From contig JANXOO010000499.1 of the NCBI GenBank assembly GCA_025353525.1, positions 1 to 6,421 on the forward strand: DNA of 6,421 nucleotides, read 5' to 3'. Of this stretch, positions 6,118 through 6,421 are shown in pieces; the stretch's first letter is position 1; each line of letters begins with the position of its first letter. The notes under the pieces were generated by a model. The model saw only the letters and a program-made list of their open reading frames with translations, did not search any database and had not been told where the DNA came from. This stretch comes from Schlesneria sp. GTDB taxonomy: Bacteria > Planctomycetota > Planctomycetia > Planctomycetales > Planctomycetaceae. A program made the translations under genes and the position numbers.

Positions 6118-6421
6118 CCGAGCAACTCCCCGAGCGCTCTGATCAACCGGGCATCCTTCTCTTGACCTTGCGATGCGACTCGGATGTGGTACTGGTCCAT
6201 GCCGATCTTGTTTGAGCAATCACGGACGTACATTCGATGTTCTTTCAGGAGACGCGTCTGGAGTTCAACGGCCGTCATGCCACTTTTGATCTTGAAAAGG
6301 ACGAAATTCGCGCCTGTCGGGTAAACTGCGAGACCCTTGATCTCGATCAGGCGATCGTAAAACCAGCGAACGTCATTAATCAGTCTCTTCCGGCTCTCGT
6401 GGTAAGCCGCATCGGTCGATG
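6114..6421 (-). CDS. PLP-dependent class I/II aminotransferase, C-terminal part (HisC/CobD-like), truncated by the window edge
   Basis: The minus strand is open from the right edge (first full codon 6419-6417) to TGA 6116-6114. This gives 101 residues with no start in the window. The sequence has the small C-terminal domain of fold-type I aminotransferases of the histidinol-phosphate aminotransferase/CobD type. TGANFVLFKI (35-44) is the usual strand after the active site. YVRDCSNKIGM (64-74) matches the VRDCS motif. HIRVASQ (78-84) carries Arg80, the expected substrate carboxylate-binding arginine. The PLP-lysine lies upstream, off the window. The stop overlaps the C26 hydrolase start as ATGA. 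The substrate cannot be told; similar C-terminal domains also occur fused behind nucleotidyltransferase domains, so the full protein may be larger than a lone aminotransferase. Confidence 0.88.
   Translation of the reverse strand, partial: STDAAYHESRKRLINDVRWFYDRLIEIKGLAVYPTGANFVLFKIKSGMTAVELQTRLLKEHRMYVRDCSNKIGMDQYHIRVASQGQEKDARLIRALGELLG
6126..6131 (-). promoter_or_regulatory. Shine-Dalgarno site of the C26 hydrolase, inside the aminotransferase gene
   Basis: GGGGAG on the minus strand lies 8 nt before the ATG at 6117-6115. It supports this internal ATG over the longer open frame reaching 6219. Confidence 0.75.

Noticed and set aside
6118..6219. Upstream extension of the C26 hydrolase by 34 codons
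   Set aside because: The stretch overlaps the conserved C-terminal end of the aminotransferase in another frame, and a good Shine-Dalgarno points to ATG 6117 instead.

Overview
This 6.4-kb window is ordinary bacterial chromosome with about 53% GC by eye and tightly packed genes. It holds five protein genes. Two run off the window edges: asparaginyl-tRNA synthetase at the left and a PLP-dependent aminotransferase at the right. The organism cannot be fixed from the sequence alone. A type III glutamine synthetase beside a eukaryotic-type (type II) glutamine synthetase, a separate AsnRS, moderate GC and good Shine-Dalgarno sites would fit a Planctomycetota or related PVC-group bacterium. This is a low-confidence guess made without any database search.

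Layout from left to right. At 1-1296 (+) lies asnS, lacking its first few dozen codons. At 1297-1465 is a convergent gap with a short tandem repeat and a 14-bp palindrome. At 1466-3667 (-) is glnN, the large type III glutamine synthetase. At 3668-4248 is a 581-bp divergent intergenic region with no believable gene; it carries two clean inverted repeats, at 3840-3863 and 4149-4183. At 4249-5274 (+) is glnII, the type II glutamine synthetase. At 5275-5385 is a convergent gap with a strong intrinsic terminator. At 5386-6117 (-) is a class I glutamine amidotransferase-fold hydrolase (peptidase C26, PuuD-like). It overlaps by 4 bp (ATGA) the end of an aminotransferase at 6114-6421 (-), which continues beyond the window.

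The centre of the window is a nitrogen-assimilation locus: two non-homologous-length but iso-functional glutamine synthetases transcribed away from one shared control region. Each makes glutamine from glutamate, ammonia and ATP, so the arrangement suggests reciprocal or condition-specific expression. The sequence does not show which regulator is involved. The aminotransferase and C26 hydrolase form a separate, translationally coupled unit of unknown pathway. No mobile element, CRISPR array, tRNA or rRNA was recognised. Nothing here is clearly a new system. The best leads are the divergent GSIII/GSII control region with its perfect 15-bp-arm inverted repeat, and the aminotransferase-C26 pair.
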